Source: Thermomonas sp. HDW16
GTDB lineage: Bacteria > Pseudomonadota > Gammaproteobacteria > Xanthomonadales > Xanthomonadaceae
NCBI RefSeq assembly: GCF_011302915.1
Contig: NZ_CP049872.1
Span: 2,542,001-2,606,000, forward strand
Direction of reading: 5' to 3'
DNA length: 64,000 nucleotides
In this document: positions 60,333 to 64,000 of the stretch, one piece after another
Layout: each line of letters starts with the position of its first letter
Position numbering within the stretch: position 1 is the first letter of the stretch
Program-made: the position numbers and the translations under genes
Notes under the pieces: generated by a model
The model's input: only the letters and a program-made list of their open reading frames with translations
What the model was told of the DNA's origin: nothing
Database searches by the model: none

Positions 60333-61423
60333 CAGCCCACCATCGGGCGCAGCAGCAGGCGGTGGTCGTCGCCGATGCGGCGGCTGTCGAACGCACGCAG
60401 TTGCAGGCGTTCGGTCATCGCGTCGATATGCAGGCCATCGAACAACGGGCGTGCGCGCTCACCAAGCAGCACCGGCGCGATGTAGAGCAGCAGTTCGTCG
60501 ACCAGTCCGGCGGACAGGAACGCGCCGGCCAGCGTCGCCCCGGCTTCTAGCTGCACTTCATTGATGCCGCGCGACGCCAACAGCTTCAGCACGGCATCGA
60601 GGTCGAAGCGGCCGCCCTGCACTGGCACCGCGACGTGTTCGGCACTCATCTCGCGTGGCGGCTTCGTGTCAGGCGCGTGCAGGTACAGCGTGGGCGCATC
60701 GCCTTCGCGAACGCGGCCACGCGCGACGGTGGCCAGCCCCGGATCAAGCACCACGCGGAGCGGCGGCATGAATTCTTCGTCGGTCTCGAGGCGCACCGTC
60801 AGCTGCGGATCGTCCGCAAGCACGGTACCGGCACCGGTCAGGATCGCGCCGCTGCGCGCACGCCACTGGTGCACGTCGCGACGCGAGGCTTCACCGCTGA
60901 TCCACTTGGAATCGCCGGAGGCCATCGCAGTGCGGCCATCCAGGCTCATCGCCAGCTTGACCCGCAACCACGGCCGGCCACGCTCGACGCGCGACAGGAA
61001 GCCGCGGTTCAATTCGCGCGCCTGCGCTTCCATCAATCCGCTTTCGACGACGATGCCGGCTGCGCGCAGTTTCTCGAAACCGGCACCATCCACCTGCGGG
61101 AACGGATCGCGCATCGCGCCGACCACGCGGCTCACGCCTGCGGCGATCAATGCATCCGCGCACGGCCCGGTGCTGCCGGTATGCGCGCAAGGCTCCAACG
61201 TCACGTAGGCCGTCGCGCCCTTCGCGCGCTCGCCGGCCGCCTGCAACGCGAACACTTCCGCATGCGGGCCGCCCTTGCGCTGGTGCCAGCCTTCGCCGAC
61301 GACTTCATCGCCATGGGCGATCACGCAACCGACCATCGGGTTCGGCCGCGTCGTGAATGCCGCGCGTTCGGCCAGGCGCAGCGCGCGCGCCATCATCATG
61401 TGGTCGGTGCTGCTGAAACTCAT
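60332..61423 (-). CDS. ribD: Bifunctional deaminase/reductase RibD
   Basis: 363 aa. Deaminase domain (1-145) with the zinc motifs [10 protein letters not shown] and [18 protein letters not shown]; reductase domain from about 150 ([60 protein letters not shown]). Second and third steps of riboflavin synthesis. ATGA overlap with nrdR. Confidence 0.97.
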   Translation of the reverse strand: MSFSSTDHMMMARALRLAERAAFTTRPNPMVGCVIAHGDEVVGEGWHQRKGGPHAEVFALQAAGERAKGATAYVTLEPCAHTGSTGPCADALIAAGVSRVVGAMRDPFPQVDGAGFEKLRAAGIVVESGLMEAQARELNRGFLSRVERGRPWLRVKLAMSLDGRTAMASGDSKWISGEASRRDVHQWRARSGAILTGAGTVLADDPQLTVRLETDEEFMPPLRVVLDPGLATVARGRVREGDAPTLYLHAPDTKPPREMSAEHVAVPVQGGRFDLDAVLKLLASRGINEVQLEAGATLAGAFLSAGLVDELLLYIAPVLLGERARPLFDGLHIDAMTERLQLRAFDSRRIGDDHRLLLRPMVG

Positions 61424-61941
61424 TTCTTCTTGTTCTTGTCGATGGAAACGACCTCGCCGCCGAGCAGCGACAGCTGGCCTTCGCCCGGCAGGTCGCGTTC
61501 AAGGCGATCGAGTTCCTCGCGGAAATCGGCGACGTCCTCGAAGCTGCGATACACCGAGGCGAAGCGTACGTAGCCGACGTGGTCGAGCTTGCGCAGTTCC
61601 GCCATCACGAATTCGCCGACGCGGCGCGAATCCAGTTCGCGCTCCGTGGTCATCCGCAGCTGGTGCACCACGGCACGCACCGCCGCTTCGATGTCCTCCT
61701 CCGACACCGGCCGTTTCTGCAGCGCACGGTCGAAGCCGGCCCGCAGCTTGCGCGCGTCGAAGCCCTCGCGGCGGCCATCCGACTTGATGATCGCCGGCAG
61801 CTTCAGCTCGATGGTTTCCAGCGTGCTGAAGCGTTCGCCACAGGCCTCGCATTCGCGGCGGCGACGGATCGTCGCGCCGTCTTCGCTGACGCGCGAGTCG
61901 ATCACGCGGGTGTCGGCATGCTGGCAGAACAGGCAGTGCAC
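61420..61941 (-). CDS. nrdR: Transcriptional repressor NrdR
   Basis: 173 aa. Zinc ribbon [17 protein letters not shown]...[12 protein letters not shown] and an ATP-cone ([20 protein letters not shown]). Represses ribonucleotide reductase genes in response to dATP. 7 bases after glyA. The Lys-rich end SIDKNKKK is typical. Confidence 0.97.
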   Translation of the reverse strand: MHCLFCQHADTRVIDSRVSEDGATIRRRRECEACGERFSTLETIELKLPAIIKSDGRREGFDARKLRAGFDRALQKRPVSEEDIEAAVRAVVHQLRMTTERELDSRRVGEFVMAELRKLDHVGYVRFASVYRSFEDVADFREELDRLERDLPGEGQLSLLGGEVVSIDKNKKK

Positions 61942-61948
61942 GTCCTAC

Positions 61949-63205
61949 TTATCCGCCATACACCGGGAACTGCCGGCACTGCAGGGTCACGTTCTCGCGC
62001 ACGCCGGCGATCACGTTGTCGTCGTTCGGGTTGTCCAGCACGTCGCAGATCCATTCGGCCAGCGCCACGCAGTCCGGTTCCTTGTAGCCACGGGTGGTGA
62101 CCGCCGGCGTGCCGATGCGCAGGCCGGAAGTGACGAAGGGCTTGCGCGGATCGTTCGGCACCGAGTTCTTGTTGACGGTGATATGCGCCTTGCCGAGCGC
62201 TTCCTCGGCCTGCTTTCCGGACACGTCCTTGCCGATCATGTCGACCAGCATCAGGTGGTTTTCGGTGCCGCCGGAGACGATCTTGTAGCCGCGCGCGATG
62301 ATCGTCTTCGCCATCGCCTGCGCGTTCTTCACCACCTGCTGCTGATAGGCCTTGAATTCCGGCTCCAGCGCTTCCTTGAAGGCCACCGCCTTGGCCGCGA
62401 TCACGTGCATCAACGGGCCGCCCTGAATGCCGGGGAAGACGATGCTCTGCAGCTTCTTCTCGATTTCCTCGCCCGCACCTTTCGCAACGATGATCCCGCC
62501 ACGCGGACCGCGCAGCGTCTTGTGGGTGGTGCTGGTGACCACATGCGCATGCGGCAGCGGATTCGGGTACACGCCGGCGGCGACCAGCCCGGCCACGTGC
62601 GCCATGTCCACGAACAAGTACGCGCCCACCTTATCGGCGATCTCGCGCATCCGCGCCCAATCGACCACCTGCGAATATGCAGAGAAACCGGCGACGACCA
62701 TCTTCGGCTTGTGTTCCAGGGCGAGACGCTCGACCTCGTCGTAATCGATCAGGCCGGCATCGTTCACCCCGTACTGCACGGCGTTGAACAACTTGCCGGA
62801 CGCATTCACCTTCGCGCCGTGGGTCAGGTGGCCGCCATGCGCCAGCGACATACCGAGAATGGTGTCGCCCGGGTTGAGCAGGGCGAAGTACACCGCCTGG
62901 TTGGCCTGGCTGCCGGAATGCGGCTGCACATTGGCGTAATCGGCACCGAACAGTTCTTTGACGCGGTCGATGGCCAGTTGCTCGGCGATGTCCACGTACT
63001 CGCAGCCGCCGTAATAGCGCTTGCCCGGATAGCCCTCGGCATATTTGTTGGTGAGCTGACTGCCCTGGGCTTCCATCACCCGCGGGCTGGCGTAGTTCTC
63101 GCTGGCGATCAGCTCGACATGATCCTCTTGGCGCTTGTTCTCGCCAGCGATGGCCTGTGCGAGTTCGGGATCGAAAGCGGCGATCGTGTCTGTGCGACTG
63201 AACAT
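61949..63205 (-). CDS. glyA: Serine hydroxymethyltransferase
   Basis: 418 aa PLP enzyme, serine to glycine with formation of 5,10-methylene-THF. Seen: [68 protein letters not shown] and the PLP Lys in [14 protein letters not shown]. 26 bases downstream of the LysR-type gene; no own promoter is evident in that gap. Confidence 0.98.
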   Translation of the reverse strand: MFSRTDTIAAFDPELAQAIAGENKRQEDHVELIASENYASPRVMEAQGSQLTNKYAEGYPGKRYYGGCEYVDIAEQLAIDRVKELFGADYANVQPHSGSQANQAVYFALLNPGDTILGMSLAHGGHLTHGAKVNASGKLFNAVQYGVNDAGLIDYDEVERLALEHKPKMVVAGFSAYSQVVDWARMREIADKVGAYLFVDMAHVAGLVAAGVYPNPLPHAHVVTSTTHKTLRGPRGGIIVAKGAGEEIEKKLQSIVFPGIQGGPLMHVIAAKAVAFKEALEPEFKAYQQQVVKNAQAMAKTIIARGYKIVSGGTENHLMLVDMIGKDVSGKQAEEALGKAHITVNKNSVPNDPRKPFVTSGLRIGTPAVTTRGYKEPDCVALAEWICDVLDNPNDDNVIAGVRENVTLQCRQFPVYGG

Positions 63206-63231
63206 TCCTGGAACTCCGGCGGGGCGGGAAA

Positions 63232-64000
63232 TCAGGCGATTGTAGCCCGCAGGAAAGTTTCCAGCAGGGCGCTACGGTAGCGGTCTCGGTGCAGCAGCAA
63301 CCACAGCTTGCGTTGCAGGAACGGCTGCAGGAACGGGGTGCGCAGCGCGCACAGCTGGTCAGCCTGCAGTTCATTGCGCACTGCCACTTCAGGCAGTAGG
63401 GCGATGCCGAGGCCTGCCACCACCGCCTGCTTGATGGCCTCGGTCTGGCTCAGCTCCAGCCGGCTGCGCGCGGGCGGCAGCTGGCCCAGTACCTGCTCGG
63501 TCAGGGCGCGGGTGGCCGATCCCGGTTCGCGGATTACCCAAGTTTCATCGGCCAGATCGGCAGCAGTCAGCGTGCGACGCCGTGCCAGCGGATGGGTCGG
63601 CGGTACGCACAGCAGCATCGCATCGTCGCGCCACGGCAAGGACTCCAGCGCGGGGTGCAGCACGGTGCCTTCGACGCAGGCCACATCGAGCTCGTGCGCC
63701 AGCAGCGCCGCCGCGATGTCGTCGGTATTGCCCACTCTTAAACGCACCACCACCTGTGGCGCCTCGCGCACGAACCCGCCCAGCAGCTCGCCGACACGGT
63801 AATTGCCCACGGTATTGCTGGTGCCGATCCGCAGCTCACCGCCGATCACCTCGGCCGCGCCTGCCGCCACCTGGGCGAACTCCGCATGACGCTCCAGCAG
63901 CTCGCGCGCCAGCGGCAGCAGCTCGCGCCCGCGCGGGTTCAGCCGCAATCGGCCGCGCACGCGATCGAACACCGGCGCGCCCAGCAGCCGCTCCATCTCC
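63232..64000 (-). CDS. LysR-type transcriptional regulator, 5' end cut off
   Basis: Partial: about 256 codons, the first part of the HTH is beyond base 64000. Visible: end of the HTH region ([28 protein letters not shown]) and the effector domain from [22 protein letters not shown], with LDVACVEG and [16 protein letters not shown]. Target unknown; relatives of this type (CysB/YeiE-like effector domain) control sulphur or amino-acid genes. Same strand as glyA and close to it. Confidence 0.88.
   Translation of the reverse strand, partial: EMERLLGAPVFDRVRGRLRLNPRGRELLPLARELLERHAEFAQVAAGAAEVIGGELRIGTSNTVGNYRVGELLGGFVREAPQVVVRLRVGNTDDIAAALLAHELDVACVEGTVLHPALESLPWRDDAMLLCVPPTHPLARRRTLTAADLADETWVIREPGSATRALTEQVLGQLPPARSRLELSQTEAIKQAVVAGLGIALLPEVAVRNELQADQLCALRTPFLQPFLQRKLWLLLHRDRYRSALLETFLRATIA

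Noticed and set aside
59734-61950. FMN riboswitch in the rib operon
   Set aside because: The rib genes are joined by overlaps and no conserved RFN-type sequence was recognised upstream of ribD or ribB.

Overview
The window is a GC-rich gammaproteobacterial chromosome segment, most likely from the family Xanthomonadaceae (Lysobacteraceae; Lysobacter, Luteimonas or Thermomonas-like). The basis is gene order: sucCD next to pilSR; pilB-pilC-pilD-coaE; secA-M23 peptidase-DUF721-lpxC beside a complete division/cell-wall (dcw) cluster without murB; and nrdR-ribD-ribE-ribB-ribH-nusB-thiL. The genus cannot be fixed from the sequence alone.

Layout. 1-2779 (minus): 5' part of nadE, then sucD and sucC, with a 127-bp imperfect palindrome directly after the sucD stop. 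2900-7138 (plus): the PilS/PilR two-component pair and two small type IV pilin genes in tandem, each behind its own sigma-54 promoter. 7273-9144: a multi-membrane GT-C type glycosyltransferase with a TPR-like tail. 9205-20413 (plus): a tightly coupled glycan operon with gmd, fcl, a Wzx-type flippase, four methyltransferase-like genes, three glycosyltransferases, a cupin and a perosamine-synthase-like aminotransferase. 20567-24460 (minus): four more glycan genes ending with a polyprenyl-phosphate-type GT2. 24590-28461 (plus): pilB, pilC, pilD, then coaE. The glycan block therefore sits inside the pilus locus, and I propose (inference) that at least part of it decorates the pilins.

29085-34446: a Nudix/ThiE fusion, secA, an M23 peptidase and a DUF721 gene. 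34538-51367 (minus): mraZ, rsmH, ftsL, ftsI, murE, murF, mraY, ftsW, murG, murC, ddlB, ftsQ, ftsA, ftsZ and lpxC. Most junctions from mraZ to ddlB overlap by 1-11 bp. The cluster is preceded by a clear sigma-70 promoter, candidate MraZ boxes and a consensus DnaA box. 51690-56694: an NRDE/TANGO2 protein, the RNase P RNA gene, a Tat-exported glycosylasparaginase, rsmI, an LppC/LpoA-like lipoprotein and yraN. 56696-63205 (minus): thiL, nusB, the riboflavin genes, nrdR and glyA. The window ends inside a LysR-type regulator.

How it works together: PilS/PilR with RpoN should drive both pilins; PilD processes them, PilB powers assembly and PilC is the platform. Gmd makes GDP-4-keto-6-deoxymannose, which Fcl and the aminotransferase can turn into GDP-fucose and GDP-perosamine for the neighbouring transferases. 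No rRNA, tRNA, CRISPR array, IS element or prophage was seen. Nearly all long antisense reading frames are high-GC shadows and were left out.
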